Positions 26,247 to 36,073 are shown, counted from the stretch's first letter. The stretch is 64,000 nt of DNA from an uncultured Lachnospiraceae bacterium (GCA_910587155.1 CAJULA010000015.1:25235-89234), one strand, 5' to 3'. Numbers and translations: made by a program. Notes: generated by a model not told the origin, from the sequence alone.

Positions 26247-27008
26247 TTATTTTAGGGAAACGCTGATGAAAGCGTTTCTCTGCCGCACAATCTCATAGGC
26301 CAGCACACCTGCTGCCACGGAAGCATTGAGAGAATCGATATTTCCTTTCATGGGAATGGCTGCCGTCAGATCACACCGTTCCCTGATCAGACGTCCCACA
26401 CCATCTCCTTCACTGCCAATGACCAGCCCAATGGGCCCTTTCAGATCCAGATCATACATCACAGTACCGTTCATATCTGCGCAGACAAACCACAGGCCCT
26501 GTTTTTTGAGTTCTTCTATCGTCCGGGCCAGATTGGTCACTCTGGCTACCGGCGTATGATATACCGCACCCGCCGAGGTTCTGGCCACTGTAGCGGTCAG
26601 CCCTGCCGCCCTGTTCCTGGGAATGATAACCCCATGGGCACCGGCCAAGTTAGCCGTTCGGATAATCGCCCCCAGATTGTGCGGGTCTTCGATATCGTCC
26701 AGCAGAAAAAGAAACGGCGGCTCTCCCCTCTCTCCGGCCGCCTTTAACATATCTTCCACTTCCGCATAGGCACAGGCAGCGCCGCAGGCAATAACTCCCT
26801 GATGCTTTCCTGTCTGTGACATCTGATCGAGCCGCTCCCTGCTCACATATTTTACCGGTACATTTCTTTTCTGTGCTTCCCGCCTGATCGTCATAACCGG
26901 GCCGTCATGACAGCCGTCCAGCAGATACAGCCGCTCTATGGTCTGCCCGCCCCGAAATGCCTCTATTACCGCATTGCGGCCCTCTATCGTTACTGATTCC
27001 CATTCCAT
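26247..27008 (-). CDS. rlmB: 23S rRNA 2'-O-ribose methyltransferase RlmB
   Basis: A 253-residue SpoU/TrmH-type SPOUT methyltransferase. The N-terminal substrate-binding domain (IEGRNAVIEAF) precedes the knot domain with NLGAIIRTANLAGAHGVI, IGSEGDGVGRL and IPMKGNIDSLNASVAAGV, the three SPOUT motifs. It methylates a conserved guanosine of 23S rRNA (G2251 in E. coli). It is 17 bases from mrnC and 16 from sigH. A GAAACGC/GCGTTTC stem (26257-26278) overlaps its stop codon but lacks a T-run, so read-through into sigH is expected. Confidence 0.93.
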   Translation of the reverse strand: MEWESVTIEGRNAVIEAFRGGQTIERLYLLDGCHDGPVMTIRREAQKRNVPVKYVSRERLDQMSQTGKHQGVIACGAACAYAEVEDMLKAAGERGEPPFLFLLDDIEDPHNLGAIIRTANLAGAHGVIIPRNRAAGLTATVARTSAGAVYHTPVARVTNLARTIEELKKQGLWFVCADMNGTVMYDLDLKGPIGLVIGSEGDGVGRLIRERCDLTAAIPMKGNIDSLNASVAAGVLAYEIVRQRNAFISVSLK

Positions 27009-27024
27009 ATCCTGTTTCCTCTTT

Positions 27025-27471
27025 TCATTCCTGCCGCAAAAGGCCTGTCCGCGACAGGCCCGTCCGCATCAGCTCCAGGATTCTGTCCGTCCGGTCCGAC
27101 AGATACAGATAACCGATCAGGGCTTCCAGCCCGGTCGCCTTGCGGTAGTCTTCTATAGAAGCATTTTTTGCCGCCGTATGGGATTTGGCATTGCGCCCCC
27201 GCCGGTATACGGCCTCCTCTTCCTTTGTCAGACAGTCCCCCAGCGCTTCGATCACCGATGCCTGGGCGCCGGCATTTACATAGCGCACGGCCCCCCGGTG
27301 GAGAAGATTGGCCGCCCGATTCCCCTGTTCGACTACGATCGTACGAATGATCAGATCATAGACTGCGTCTCCCATGTAAGCAAGCGCCAGAGGGGAATAG
27401 GTTCTGACATCCGGATTGGCACATCCAAAAGCATCCCGTATCTTCTCCGGCATGTCTATGCCCGTCTCCAT
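27025..27471 (-). CDS. mrnC: Mini-ribonuclease III
   Basis: A 148-residue RNase III catalytic domain without a double-stranded RNA-binding domain. The LAYMGDAVYDLIIR motif carries the catalytic Asp and metal site, and SIEDYRKATGLEALIGYLYL gives the conserved Glu region. It matures 23S rRNA ends. It overlaps the last 16 bases of cysS, indicating translational coupling, and precedes rlmB, another 23S rRNA enzyme, in the standard Firmicutes order. Confidence 0.94.
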   Translation of the reverse strand: METGIDMPEKIRDAFGCANPDVRTYSPLALAYMGDAVYDLIIRTIVVEQGNRAANLLHRGAVRYVNAGAQASVIEALGDCLTKEEEAVYRRGRNAKSHTAAKNASIEDYRKATGLEALIGYLYLSDRTDRILELMRTGLSRTGLLRQE

Positions 27472-28865
27472 TTTACGCCTTCTCTTGTATCTTCCAGTAT
27501 GATTCCCTGATCCAGCAGTTGTGCGCGGATCGCATCCGCCCTGGAAAAGTCCCTGGATTTTCTCGCCGCCGCTCTTGCCTCGATCAGCGCTTCGATCTCC
27601 TCATCGAGTATTTCTTCCTTTTTGTCCACGACCAGCCCCAGAATATCCGCCAGTGTACGGATCCGCTCCAGCAGTCCGCCGATCAACGGCAGGGAGCTTT
27701 GCGGTGAAACACTGGTATTGGTAAATTTCACCAGTTCAAAAATAGCCGCTATCGCATCCGCCGTATTGAAATCATCTTCCATGGCTTCTTCGAATTTAAC
27801 ACGGTAGCTGTCCGCCTCCTGCAAACACTTTGCTTCTGTTTCCTGCAATGTCTTTTCTTTCGCGTTTCCTGCAAGGAATTTCAGATTTTCCACACTTGTC
27901 ACAATCCTCAGAAGACCGTTTCCCGCCGCCTCCATCAGCTCCGCGCTGAAATTCAAAGGACTGCGATAATGCGCCGAAAGCATGAAAAAGCGAAGTACCT
28001 GCAGATCATATTTCTCCGAAATATCCCGCACGGTAAAGAAATTGCCAAGGGACTTGGACATCTTTTTATGATCTATATTCAAAAAACCGTTATGCATCCA
28101 ATATCTGGCGAATGTGTGCCCGTTCGCCGCCTCCGACTGGGCGATCTCATTTTCATGATGGGGAAAGATCAAATCCTCGCCGCCCGCATGGATGTCGATC
28201 TCCTCTCCCAGATATTTACGGCTCATGACCGAACACTCGATATGCCATCCCGGACGCCCCTGGCACCATGGAGAATCCCAGTATGGTTCCCCGTCTTTCT
28301 TCGGTTTCCACAATACGAAATCCAGTGCATCTTCCTTCTGATCCTCGCCGGATACGAGCAGAGAACGACCGCCGCTGCGCAGATCGTCCAGATTTTTATG
28401 GGAGAGTTTGCCATATCCCTCAAAACTCCTGGTACGGAAATATACCGTCCCGTCCTGCGCCACATAGGCATGATGTTTCTCCAGCAGATTACCGATCATC
28501 TCCAGCATACCCGCAATCTCCTCCGTAGCCAGCGGATGGTGCGTGGCCGGGCGTACATTCATGGCTGCCATGTCCTTTTTGCATTCTTCGATATAACGCC
28601 TGGAAATGACCGATGCCTCCACACCCTCTTCCATTGCCTTTTTGATGATCTTATCATCCACATCCGTAAAATTGGACACAAAATTGACCTCATAGCCCTT
28701 ATATTCCATATAACGGCGCACCGTGTCAAAGACAATCATCGGACGGGCATTGCCGATATGGATCAGATTGTACACAGTCGGCCCGCATACATACATACGC
28801 ACCTTGCCCGGCTCAATGGGCACAAACTCTTCCTTTTTCCCGGAAAGGGTATTATAAATCTTCAT
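27456..28865 (-). CDS. cysS: Cysteinyl-tRNA synthetase
   Basis: A 469-residue class I aminoacyl-tRNA synthetase. The HIGH motif is HIGNARP with zinc ligand Cys in [10 protein letters not shown], further zinc residues in HIECSVMS and [15 protein letters not shown], and the KMSKS loop is KMSKSLGNF. The C-terminal anticodon-binding domain ends in the family-typical [19 protein letters not shown]. It charges tRNA-Cys. It overlaps cysE upstream by 14 bases and mrnC downstream by 16, linking cysteine synthesis and use in one operon. Confidence 0.97.
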   Translation of the reverse strand: MKIYNTLSGKKEEFVPIEPGKVRMYVCGPTVYNLIHIGNARPMIVFDTVRRYMEYKGYEVNFVSNFTDVDDKIIKKAMEEGVEASVISRRYIEECKKDMAAMNVRPATHHPLATEEIAGMLEMIGNLLEKHHAYVAQDGTVYFRTRSFEGYGKLSHKNLDDLRSGGRSLLVSGEDQKEDALDFVLWKPKKDGEPYWDSPWCQGRPGWHIECSVMSRKYLGEEIDIHAGGEDLIFPHHENEIAQSEAANGHTFARYWMHNGFLNIDHKKMSKSLGNFFTVRDISEKYDLQVLRFFMLSAHYRSPLNFSAELMEAAGNGLLRIVTSVENLKFLAGNAKEKTLQETEAKCLQEADSYRVKFEEAMEDDFNTADAIAAIFELVKFTNTSVSPQSSLPLIGGLLERIRTLADILGLVVDKKEEILDEEIEALIEARAAARKSRDFSRADAIRAQLLDQGIILEDTREGVKWRRA

Positions 28866-29577
28866 CTATGATCTCCTCACTGTTCTTGCTGTTTTCCGTC
28901 TTATCCTTATCCAGCTCCCTGCGCAGCTGCCTGATCTGATTTTCCATCTCCAGAAGGCGGCTGATGAGAACGCTGTTGGCCTCCTGCAGATTCTGGATAT
29001 CTTCCCGCACCGGATCCGGCAGGTTGCCATGATCCATCGTCTCCCGCGGACAGGTCGTGTTATGCCGCTTCACCACCCGGCCCGGCACCCCCACCACGGT
29101 GGAGTTTGGCGGCACCGCCTTCAGTACCACACTGCCCGCTCCGATCTTGGAATTGGCACCGATCGTAAACGAACCCAGTATTTTGGCGCCGGCACTGATC
29201 ATCACATTATCCTCTATGGTTGGATGGCGCTTGCCATGTTCCTTGCCCGTCCCGCCCAGTGTCACCCCCTGATACAGAGTCACATTATTGCCGATGACCG
29301 TCGTCTCCCCGATGATCACACCGTTTCCATGGTCGATAAAAAAACCGTCACCGATCTCTGCGCCCGGATGGATCTCTATTCCCGTGCGGCGCACCCCCCG
29401 CTGGGAAACCCATCTGGCCAGAAAATAATGGCCGCTCTGATACAGTCTGTGGGCGATCCGATAATGCATCATCACCCTGAAGCTGGGGTACAAAAACACT
29501 TCCATGGACGAATGGATCGCCGGATCTCTCTCCCTGATAACACGTATCTCCTCACGAACCCGTTTGATAAACCCCAT
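28852..29577 (-). CDS. cysE: Serine O-acetyltransferase
   Basis: A 241-residue left-handed beta-helix acetyltransferase. Hexapeptide repeats run through [41 protein letters not shown], with DHGNG holding the catalytic His-Asp pair. It makes O-acetylserine, the first step of cysteine synthesis. Beyond about residue 190 the protein has a charged coiled-coil tail ([23 protein letters not shown]) not found in short CysE forms. The second of two close ATGs (29577) is eight bases from GGGGAG and is preferred. It overlaps cysS by 14 bases. Confidence 0.94.
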   Translation of the reverse strand: MGFIKRVREEIRVIRERDPAIHSSMEVFLYPSFRVMMHYRIAHRLYQSGHYFLARWVSQRGVRRTGIEIHPGAEIGDGFFIDHGNGVIIGETTVIGNNVTLYQGVTLGGTGKEHGKRHPTIEDNVMISAGAKILGSFTIGANSKIGAGSVVLKAVPPNSTVVGVPGRVVKRHNTTCPRETMDHGNLPDPVREDIQNLQEANSVLISRLLEMENQIRQLRRELDKDKTENSKNSEEIIDEDL

Positions 29578-29634
29578 ACCCATCTCTCCCCAAAACTTTT
29601 ATAAGATTTCCCGCGCTTACAGACATAGTATGCT

Positions 29635-30810
29635 TTACACGATTTCATTGATACAAAGCCGGGTCAGAGACTTAATCCGCGCAAGCTTTTCAAACACGGC
29701 ATCTTCCTTTTCCGCCGCGCATTCTCCCCAAACGGGCTCCTTTCCGCCCCCGGAAAGGGCCGCCTTTTGGCCGCCTCCCGCCAGAAAGCATGCCCGGCAA
29801 TCTGCACGGCCAAAGACAAACGCCGTCAGCGCGCCGATTTCCGTACAGGCCTCTGCCATCTCCTCTTCTTCCGACACAGCTATTGTACTTTCTTTTTTCC
29901 CCACTGTCCAGAGAAAAGTGGCATTGTGCTCCTTAATCAGATCATCCCGCAGACGGAAGCAGATCGTTATCTGCTCCACGGATGCCCCGCTTTCCAGACG
30001 CAGCAGGGAAAGCATGCTGACGACATTTGTGATCCTTCCCATAATAATGGGCCTCGTCTTCTCTGAAATATGCAAAAGCCCCGGCAGCGCCATATCTTCC
30101 CTGACCATCGCCTCCTGGATCTCTTCTGTTTGATTTTCCCTGGCGTACAGATAAAAACCGACAATCTCCCCCTCTTTTTTCCAGAGATATACCTCCCCGT
30201 TCATGGCCCGGCTTTCCTTCTGCGCTCTTCTGTAATAAGCGCCGTCCCGGCGCAAAAAGAGCTGAAAACGCCGTTCCAGCTCTCTGTTGGCGAAGGCCGC
30301 CAGCGCCTCCGCCTCCCCTTCTTCCATCACACTTTCCTTTACTTTATGCGCATTGTCCGCACCGGATGCTTTTTTTAAAACGGTATAAACGGGCCTGTCA
30401 TAAATATAACGAAACTGGTATGGTGTATAGATGGCCGGATCGGCCGGCATCAGAAAGGCAAACGGCTGCCCCGCCCGGTGCAGGTCTGCCAATGCCGTCA
30501 CCAGCAGACGCCCCATATACCCCCGGCGACGATAGGCCTGCCTTGTCCCGACTCCTACAATATAAGAAAGGGGTATCTCCTGAAAACGTGCCCCCTTCCT
30601 GTCCGGCGCGCACACAGCCCCCCGATAGGGCGTCAGAAAAAGCATCGAGCACAGCACGCCGTCCTCTTTCAATCCATACCCTGTATTATCTGCCATTTTT
30701 TCTGCAAAATAATAGTCCGTAAACTGCTCGGAATCCTCATAAAAGATCTCGGACCACATCTTTTTTGCCGCAAGAGCTTCCTGCTCTGTCAGTCTTTCCA
30801 CTGTCTCCAT
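29635..30810 (-). CDS. GNAT-family N-acetyltransferase (Eis-like)
   Basis: A 391-residue protein starting METVERLTEQEALAAKKMW. The first GNAT domain has the acetyl-CoA loop VGTRQAYRRRGYMGRLL, followed by ADPAIYTPYQFRYIYD. The rest fits the second GNAT and sterol-carrier-like domains of the Eis group. Eis proteins acetylate amines, peptides or aminoglycosides, and the substrate here is unknown. It lies 13 bases after ispF and before cysE. The start codon is chosen by the AGGACAG site and alignment; longer in-frame starts would run into ispF. Confidence 0.8.
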   Translation of the reverse strand: METVERLTEQEALAAKKMWSEIFYEDSEQFTDYYFAEKMADNTGYGLKEDGVLCSMLFLTPYRGAVCAPDRKGARFQEIPLSYIVGVGTRQAYRRRGYMGRLLVTALADLHRAGQPFAFLMPADPAIYTPYQFRYIYDRPVYTVLKKASGADNAHKVKESVMEEGEAEALAAFANRELERRFQLFLRRDGAYYRRAQKESRAMNGEVYLWKKEGEIVGFYLYARENQTEEIQEAMVREDMALPGLLHISEKTRPIIMGRITNVVSMLSLLRLESGASVEQITICFRLRDDLIKEHNATFLWTVGKKESTIAVSEEEEMAEACTEIGALTAFVFGRADCRACFLAGGGQKAALSGGGKEPVWGECAAEKEDAVFEKLARIKSLTRLCINEIV

Positions 30811-30823
30811 CTTCTGTCCTGCC

Positions 30824-31426
30824 TTATTCTGTGCCGTCGTCCCTGTCCGCAGCCCGCTTTCCCGCAGAACATCCGCAGCCCTCACAGCTCTCTTGCCCGC
30901 CGCTTCTTTTCCGCGGACACGACATTTCTGTGACATCCCTGTCATAAAAATGCGAGGGACTGCTCAAAAGGCATACCGCCTCGGAGGCGATCCCTTCTCC
31001 CGCACCCGTAAAGCCAAGACCTTCCTCCGTGGTCGCCTTGACACTGACCTGCTCCTCGCAAATGCCCAGCGTCCGGGCGATATTGCTCCGCATCGTGTCG
31101 ATATATGGCCGCATTTTGGGCGCCTGCGCAATGATAGTGGCATCAATGTTTTCAATAAAAAAACAATTCTCCTCCAACAGTTCTCCTACCTTCGCAAGCA
31201 GCTCCAGACTGGAAATCCCTTTGTACTGCTCTTCGGTATCGGGAAAATGCTTTCCGATATCTCCCAGCGCCGCCGCCCCCAACAGGGCATCCATAATGGC
31301 ATGAATCAGCACATCCGCATCCGAATGACCCAGAAGCCCTCTTTCATACGGGATTTCCACACCGCCCATCATCAGCTTCCTGCCCTCCGTAAGCCTGTGT
31401 ACATCATATCCTGTTCCGATCCGCAT
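30824..31426 (-). CDS. ispF: 2-C-methyl-D-erythritol 2,4-cyclodiphosphate synthase
   Basis: [12 protein letters not shown] at the start supplies the zinc Asp and His, [31 protein letters not shown] is the family signature, and [20 protein letters not shown] closes the core. It forms the cyclodiphosphate of the MEP isoprenoid pathway. The core ends near residue 155, but the frame continues for about 45 more residues, a Cys/Arg/Asp-rich tail ([18 protein letters not shown]) not usual in IspF. The tail could be a lost stop codon or a real extension. First gene of the cluster ending in sigH. Confidence 0.93.
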   Translation of the reverse strand: MRIGTGYDVHRLTEGRKLMMGGVEIPYERGLLGHSDADVLIHAIMDALLGAAALGDIGKHFPDTEEQYKGISSLELLAKVGELLEENCFFIENIDATIIAQAPKMRPYIDTMRSNIARTLGICEEQVSVKATTEEGLGFTGAGEGIASEAVCLLSSPSHFYDRDVTEMSCPRKRSGGQESCEGCGCSAGKRAADRDDGTE

Positions 31427-31487
31427 AATATCCCCTTTCTTTTTGCTTCCGACGGCTATCGCATAGCCAAAGCCGCTTTTCGTGTCC

Positions 31488-31516
31488 ATAGTATTATACA
31501 CAATCCTATTTGTCAA
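31488..31516 (-). promoter_or_regulatory. Promoter of the ispF-sigH cluster
   Basis: TTGACA (31516-31511), a 17-base spacer and TACTAT (31493-31488), about 55 bases before the ispF start. A perfect -35 with a weaker -10. Confidence 0.6.
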
Positions 31517-31582
31517 CGGAAGAGGCGGATATTATTCATAAGACAAGTGCATGGCGGTTACTTTTCACCGTGTAAAAAGTAA

Positions 31583-31611
31583 CTGACAAAACTCTTTGGC
31601 CGGTGTATAAT
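31583..31611 (+). promoter_or_regulatory. Promoter of the plus-strand hypothetical gene
   Basis: CTGACA, a 17-base spacer and TATAAT, ending 29 bases before the TTG start at 31640. The -10 box is perfect and the -35 has one mismatch. Confidence 0.75.
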
Positions 31612-31639
31612 TAGAAAAAAAGAAGAGGGGGTATAGGAT

Positions 31640-32011
31640 TTGGACAGAAATATCGGAATCAGCGGAATGGATGCCTTACTGGAAAAACTTCCAAAAGATA
31701 AACAGAACTGGTTTTGTTTCGGACATATCCTGAAATTTGAATGTAAAGAATTATTTGACTATGATAACTGGGGCAATTACTACAATGCCGAGCTCATCTT
31801 ATCGGACGACTCGGAAGTTTATAAAATACGGCTGCTGCTCAAGCATATCAGCGGGCAGATCTCCATTTTCATCGCCAGAGATATCACCGGCCTCACAATC
31901 CGCAATATAGAAGGACGCGATCCCAAACCCGGGCATCGCTTCCGCGTATATGATTTTGAGGAAGATACGATCTCCATCTACTGCGAGGAGATCAAGGTAT
32001 CGCTTTTGTAG
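31640..32011 (+). CDS. Conserved hypothetical protein
   Basis: A 123-residue acidic soluble protein. The TTG start at 31640 is chosen because GAGGGGG lies about nine bases upstream and a good promoter precedes it; the next ATG, nine codons later, has no such site. The chain alternates beta strands and charged loops (YYNAELILSDDSEVYKIRLLLKH ... IYCEEIKVSLL is typical), suggesting a small beta-rich domain. It is monocistronic between divergent ispF and convergent ribH. No family is recognised. Confidence 0.55.
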   Translation: MDRNIGISGMDALLEKLPKDKQNWFCFGHILKFECKELFDYDNWGNYYNAELILSDDSEVYKIRLLLKHISGQISIFIARDITGLTIRNIEGRDPKPGHRFRVYDFEEDTISIYCEEIKVSLL

Positions 32012-32073
32012 CGGCTGCACAGACACGCTCCGGGCATGCGCGCGATCTGATCTTTTGTCAAAGCGGCGCCGTC

Positions 32074-32097
32074 GTCGGCAGCCCGACTGCTGCCGAC
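32074..32097. terminator. GC-rich stem between convergent genes
   Basis: GTCGGCAGC and GCTGCCGAC pair perfectly around six bases between the plus-strand hypothetical gene and ribH. Only short pyrimidine stretches follow, so it may be a weak bidirectional terminator. Confidence 0.45.
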
Positions 32098-32130
32098 GCT
32101 TCTTTCCGTGGTATGCGCTGCTTTTCTCTT

Positions 32131-32601
32131 TTATTTCTCGAGTTCCCGGAGCAGATTTACCATTTCAATGGCACCATTGGCACATTCCGCTCCTTTGTTC
32201 CCGGCTTTTGTGCCCGCCCGCTCGATGGCCTGCTCGATATTTTCCGTCGTCAGCACACCGAACATAATCGGGACTCCTGTTTCCAGGGATACATGGGCCA
32301 CGCCTTTGGATACCTCATTGCACACATAATCATAATGCGAGGTTGCCCCTCTGATCACGGCGCCCAGACAGATCACCGCGTCATATTGGCCGCTCTTTGC
32401 CATCTTCTGTGCAATCAGCGGGATCTCAAAAGCGCCGGGCACCCAGGCAGTCACAATATCTTCCTCTGCCACTTCATGCCTGCGCAGTACGTCCACCGCA
32501 CCTCCCACCAGTCTGGAAGTGATGAATTCATTGAACCGCGCCGCCACGATTCCCACTTTCATCCCTTTTGCAGTCATTTTGCCTTCCACTGTTCTCATCA
32601 T
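32131..32601 (-). CDS. ribH: 6,7-dimethyl-8-ribityllumazine synthase
   Basis: About 156 residues. [36 protein letters not shown] and [20 protein letters not shown] are the three hallmark segments of lumazine synthase, including the phosphate and catalytic His region. It joins the ribityl-aminouracil to the four-carbon unit made by RibB. Last gene of the rib operon. Two ATGs are close together; the second (32601) is eight bases from AGGAGG and is preferred. Confidence 0.95.
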   Translation of the reverse strand: MMRTVEGKMTAKGMKVGIVAARFNEFITSRLVGGAVDVLRRHEVAEEDIVTAWVPGAFEIPLIAQKMAKSGQYDAVICLGAVIRGATSHYDYVCNEVSKGVAHVSLETGVPIMFGVLTTENIEQAIERAGTKAGNKGAECANGAIEMVNLLRELEK

Positions 32602-32616
32602 TCCCATATCCTCCTT

Positions 32617-33825
32617 TTATTTCCTGTCATAATCCACCATATGTCCCATTTTAAGCTGCTTCGTCCGCAGGTAAAAACGATTATACCTGCCCGCCTCTAT
32701 CTGAATAGGCACCCGTTCCGTAATTTTCAGGCCATAGTCGAAAAGCTCATAAATCTTATCCGGATTATTCGTCAAAAGGCGAAGAGAACGGGCTCCCAGA
32801 TCACGCAGGATCTGCGCGCCGATATAATATTCCCGCTCATCCCCCGCAAATCCCAGCGCCAGATTGGCTTCCAGCGTGTCCAGTCCTTCCTCCTGCAGCG
32901 CATAGGCTTTCAGCTTGTTTACCAGACCGATTCCCCGGCCCTCCTGGCGCATATAGAGCAGGATTCCCCGGCCCTGTGCCTGAATCTGTTTCATGGCCGC
33001 TTCCAGCTGCTGGCCGCAGTCGCACCGGGCCGAACCGAACGCATCCCCGGTGAGACATTCCGAGTGGACCCGGCAGAGCACATCTCTCCCATCTCCAATC
33101 TCTCCCTTTACGAGCGCCACATGATGTTCCTTGCTTTGCCGGTTTACATACGCATAAGCGGTAAACTCCCCGTATCTGGTTGGAAGTTTTGTGACCGCTT
33201 CTCTGCTCACCAGCTTTTCCGTGTGTTTGCGGTACTCCTGCAGTGCTTTGATGGTGATGCAGATGAGTCCGTGCTTTTTGGCCAGCTCCAAAAGACGCGG
33301 GATACGCATCATGCTCCCGTCCTCCTCCATAATCTCACAGCACAGGCCACATTCCTTCAGTCCGGCCAGACGCATCAGATCCACCGTGGCTTCCGTATGC
33401 CCCGCCCGCTCCAGGACACCCCATTTACGGGCACGCAGCGGAAAGCAATGGCCGGGCCTTCTGAAATCTTCGGGACGGGCATCCTCCCTGACACAGGCCA
33501 TGGCTGTCATGCTTCGCTCCCTTGCGGAAATACCGGTTGTCGTGTCTTTGTAATCAATGGAGACCGTAAAGGCAGTCTCATGATTATCACCATTTTCCGG
33601 TGTCATTGGCGGCAGCATCAACTTATTGCAATATGCTTCACTCATAGGCATACAGATCAGCCCCCGTCCGTGAACCGCCATAAAGTTTACATTCGCGCAG
33701 TCTGCGAATTCGGCCGCACAGATAAAATCTCCCTCATTCTCTCTCTCTTCATCATCGGTTACCATAATGATATGACCCTTTTTCAATTCCTCCAGAGCCT
33801 CTCTGACCGTTCCAAATCCATCCAT
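32617..33825 (-). CDS. ribBA: Bifunctional DHBP synthase / GTP cyclohydrolase II
   Basis: A 402-residue fusion. The RibB half has [14 protein letters not shown] and [14 protein letters not shown]; the RibA half begins near residue 200 with [12 protein letters not shown] and carries the zinc site [19 protein letters not shown] and GQEGRG-type RQEGRGIGL. It makes both precursors of riboflavin, the four-carbon unit from ribulose 5-phosphate and the pyrimidine from GTP. The start MDGFGTV follows AAGGAAG. The stop is 16 bases from the preferred ribH start. Confidence 0.96.
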   Translation of the reverse strand: MDGFGTVREALEELKKGHIIMVTDDEERENEGDFICAAEFADCANVNFMAVHGRGLICMPMSEAYCNKLMLPPMTPENGDNHETAFTVSIDYKDTTTGISARERSMTAMACVREDARPEDFRRPGHCFPLRARKWGVLERAGHTEATVDLMRLAGLKECGLCCEIMEEDGSMMRIPRLLELAKKHGLICITIKALQEYRKHTEKLVSREAVTKLPTRYGEFTAYAYVNRQSKEHHVALVKGEIGDGRDVLCRVHSECLTGDAFGSARCDCGQQLEAAMKQIQAQGRGILLYMRQEGRGIGLVNKLKAYALQEEGLDTLEANLALGFAGDEREYYIGAQILRDLGARSLRLLTNNPDKIYELFDYGLKITERVPIQIEAGRYNRFYLRTKQLKMGHMVDYDRK

Positions 33826-33883
33826 CTTTTCTCTTCCTTTCTGCCGCTGCAAATCCGTGCGCATCCGCCGGAGACTCTAAGAA

Positions 33884-33913
33884 AACGCTGATTTATTCAG
33901 CACTTCCTCAGAG
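33884..33913. repeat. Dispersed palindromic repeat, copy 1
   Basis: CGCTGATTTATTCAGCACTT, continuing CCTCAGA, matches a second copy at 44781-44807 in 26 of 27 bases. The core GCTGA-TTTAT-TCAGC is a small palindrome. This copy contains the stop codon of ribE. Confidence 0.65.
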
Positions 33914-34546
33914 AAATCCGTTTTCCGCAAGAAAATGTTTTGTAACCTTACTTTCCCCGGTTGTTTTCAGCAGTTTTTCCACATATTTCCCGATACAGTC
34001 ATTTTCCAGATTGACAAGATCGCCCCGCTTTTTCTCTGACAGCGTCGTGTGCTTCGCGGTATGCGGAATGACTGACACCAGAAACCGCTCCTCTTCCACC
34101 GCGGCGACCGTCAGACTGATACCGTCAACGCCGACAGAACCTTTTTCCACGATAAAGCGCATAATGGCCGGAGGCGCCGCAATTTCATACCAGCGGGCAT
34201 TTTCGTCCTCCCTGATCCCCATAACCGTCCCCATGCCATCAATATGACCGGTCATAATATGGCCGCCAAACCGCCCTCCGGCAGCCATGGCACGCTCCAG
34301 ATTGACTCTCGTCCCCGTGCAAAACCGTGATACATTGCTGCGCGTAAAGGTTTCATGCATGACATCCACACAAAAGCCATCCGCCGTAAACGAAGTCACT
34401 GTCAGGCAGATCCCATTTACCGCAATGCTGTCCCCTTCCTTCATATCCGACAAGATCTCTTTTGCACCGATCGCCAGGCTGCCCGAAACGCTTCCTCTGC
34501 GGATCTGCCTGATGACGCCCACCTCTTCCACAATTCCCGTAAACAT
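33908..34546 (-). CDS. ribE: Riboflavin synthase alpha subunit
   Basis: About 212 residues in two similar lumazine-binding halves, the first starting MFTGIVEEVG and the second near HIMTGHIDGMG. It dismutates two lumazines to riboflavin. The ATG at 34546 is chosen over a GTG two codons earlier because all homologues begin MFTG. It starts six bases after ribD ends. The C-terminal stop lies inside a short dispersed repeat. Confidence 0.95.
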   Translation of the reverse strand: MFTGIVEEVGVIRQIRRGSVSGSLAIGAKEILSDMKEGDSIAVNGICLTVTSFTADGFCVDVMHETFTRSNVSRFCTGTRVNLERAMAAGGRFGGHIMTGHIDGMGTVMGIREDENARWYEIAAPPAIMRFIVEKGSVGVDGISLTVAAVEEERFLVSVIPHTAKHTTLSEKKRGDLVNLENDCIGKYVEKLLKTTGESKVTKHFLAENGFL

Positions 34547-34552
34547 CCACAC

Positions 34553-35686
34553 TCACTTCCCTTCCGACTGTCCGGAATCGCCCGGGCAGTTTTTTCCCAT
34601 AACACACTCGATCAAAATATCCTCGCCGTAATGGGATATCTCTGTTATCTTCATCACTGCCGCCTGTCCGGGAAAGGTGACACCGCTTCCGCCTATGGGA
34701 CCCTTGCTCTTTTCACCGCCAAAAAGTTTCGGTGCGATATAACAGTGAAGGGCCTGCACGATCCCCGCATCCAGCGCGGCGCCATTGAGCCTGCCGCCGC
34801 CCTCCAGATAAATACTGTCAATTCCCTCTTCGCCCAGCCTTTTCATAGCCGCCGCCAAATCCACACGGCCCTCTCTCTCCGGCAATTCCAGCACACGGCA
34901 GCCCTTTTCCTCATATACCCTCCATGCGCTTTTATCCCCACGACATGTCAGAAACCAGGTAGGGATCTCCCCTGCGCTTTCCACTACCCGGGCGGCGGGA
35001 GAGGTCCGAAGGTGCGTATCACAGATCAGACGGACAGGCTGCCGTCCTCCCGGCAGGCGGCAATTCAGCATCGGATCATCGGCTTCCACCGTACCTGCCC
35101 CCGTCATAATCGCCATATGGCGGCTGCGATCCTCATGCACCCGTATCCGGGCCGGCTCCCCGGTAATCCACTTGGAATATCCTGCATGGGTCGCCGTCCT
35201 GCCATCCATTGTCATGGCATATTTCATTGTCACATAGGGGGTTTTCGTCTCCATATAATGAAAAAATATCCTGTTACTCTCCCTGCAGCGCTCCAAAAGC
35301 ACCCCTTCCGTCACGGAAACTCCCGCTTCTCTGAGCTGTCTGATCCCCTTTCCGGCTACCAACGGATTGGGATCGGGGGCTCCTACCACCACCCTGCCTA
35401 TCTTATGGGAAAGAATCGCCTGCGTGCAGGGCGGTGTCTTTCCATAGTGACAGCATGGCTCCAAAGTAACATACAGTGTCGCCCCCTCGGCCCTCTCCCC
35501 GCAGCCTGCCAGAGCGTTCCGCTCCGCATGCGGCCCGCCAAAACGCTCATGCCACCCCTCTCCGATAATTGCGCCCTCCTTCACCACGACTGCGCCCACG
35601 AGAGGATTGGGATTTACCGCTCCCACTCCCCGTCCGGCGAGCATCAGCGCCCGTTCCATAAAAAACTGATCTGTTGTCTCTGACAT
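34553..35686 (-). CDS. ribD: Bifunctional riboflavin biosynthesis protein RibD
   Basis: A 377-residue deaminase-reductase. The zinc deaminase domain comes first (HAERNAL and PCCHYGKTPPC, residues about 50-85), followed by the NADPH reductase domain (VTMKYAMTMDGRTAT, VEADDPMLNCRLPGG, EGGGRLNGAAL). It performs the second and third steps from GTP to riboflavin. The start MSETTDQFF follows GGGAGG. First gene of the rib operon, controlled by the FMN riboswitch upstream. Confidence 0.96.
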   Translation of the reverse strand: MSETTDQFFMERALMLAGRGVGAVNPNPLVGAVVVKEGAIIGEGWHERFGGPHAERNALAGCGERAEGATLYVTLEPCCHYGKTPPCTQAILSHKIGRVVVGAPDPNPLVAGKGIRQLREAGVSVTEGVLLERCRESNRIFFHYMETKTPYVTMKYAMTMDGRTATHAGYSKWITGEPARIRVHEDRSRHMAIMTGAGTVEADDPMLNCRLPGGRQPVRLICDTHLRTSPAARVVESAGEIPTWFLTCRGDKSAWRVYEEKGCRVLELPEREGRVDLAAAMKRLGEEGIDSIYLEGGGRLNGAALDAGIVQALHCYIAPKLFGGEKSKGPIGGSGVTFPGQAAVMKITEISHYGEDILIECVMGKNCPGDSGQSEGK

Positions 35687-35748
35687 ATCCGGCCTCCCTT
35701 CCCATCTGCGGCCTGTGCGCCGCCCCGGCAATCCGTGTTCTCTGCACT

Positions 35749-35780
35749 AAAAAATGACCCTGTATCCATATTTCAGAGTC
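35749..35780 (-). terminator. Second terminator-like hairpin before ribD
   Basis: GACTCTG and CAGGGTC (one G-U pair) form a stem followed by A and six T on the minus strand. It lies 63 bases before ribD. Its left arm repeats the GACTCTGAAAT sequence of the upstream terminator, so the two can compete for pairing. Confidence 0.6.
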
Positions 35781-35880
35781 ATCCGTTTTATCCTTCCCCG
35801 CAGCGCTGCCATTTCCACAGATGCTGCCGTGTATCTTGTTTATACCATCCGGAAACTTTATATAAAATTTCCTAAACGGT

Positions 35881-35910
35881 AAAAACTCTGAAATGCTGCC
35901 ATTTCAGAGT
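35881..35910 (-). terminator. FMN riboswitch expression-platform terminator
   Basis: ACTCTGAAATG and CATTTCAGAGT pair perfectly (11 bp, loop GCAG) and are followed by five T. It lies 43 bases downstream of the FMN aptamer, the usual place for ligand-controlled termination. Confidence 0.85.
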
Positions 35911-35952
35911 CCGCTTATCACAAAATACAACAACGCCTGCTTATGCGCTGTC

Positions 35953-36065
35953 TCTATCTTCTTCCATCCAGACTTTACTGTCGGCTTCGGAATTGCACCG
36001 AATCATGCCTTGCGGCTCGTGGGCTGTACCACCGGTTGGGAAATAAACCCGACCCTGAAGATATC
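35953..36065 (-). ncRNA. FMN riboswitch (RFN element)
   Basis: The conserved RFN blocks occur in order on the minus strand: ATCTTCAGGGTCGGGT, CCCAACCGGTGGTACAGCCC, GATTCGGTGCAATTCCGAAG, CCGACAGTAAAGTCTGGATG and the closing GAAGAAGAT that pairs with the start. It senses FMN and controls the ribD-ribE-ribBA-ribH operon by termination at the hairpin 35881-35910. Confidence 0.96.
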
Positions 36066-36073
36066 TCTATTTG

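Noticed and set aside
32113..33891. A 592-codon open frame on the plus strand
   Set aside because: It lies entirely opposite ribH and ribBA, which are certain genes. The His/Arg/Cys-rich translation is typical of an antisense shadow.
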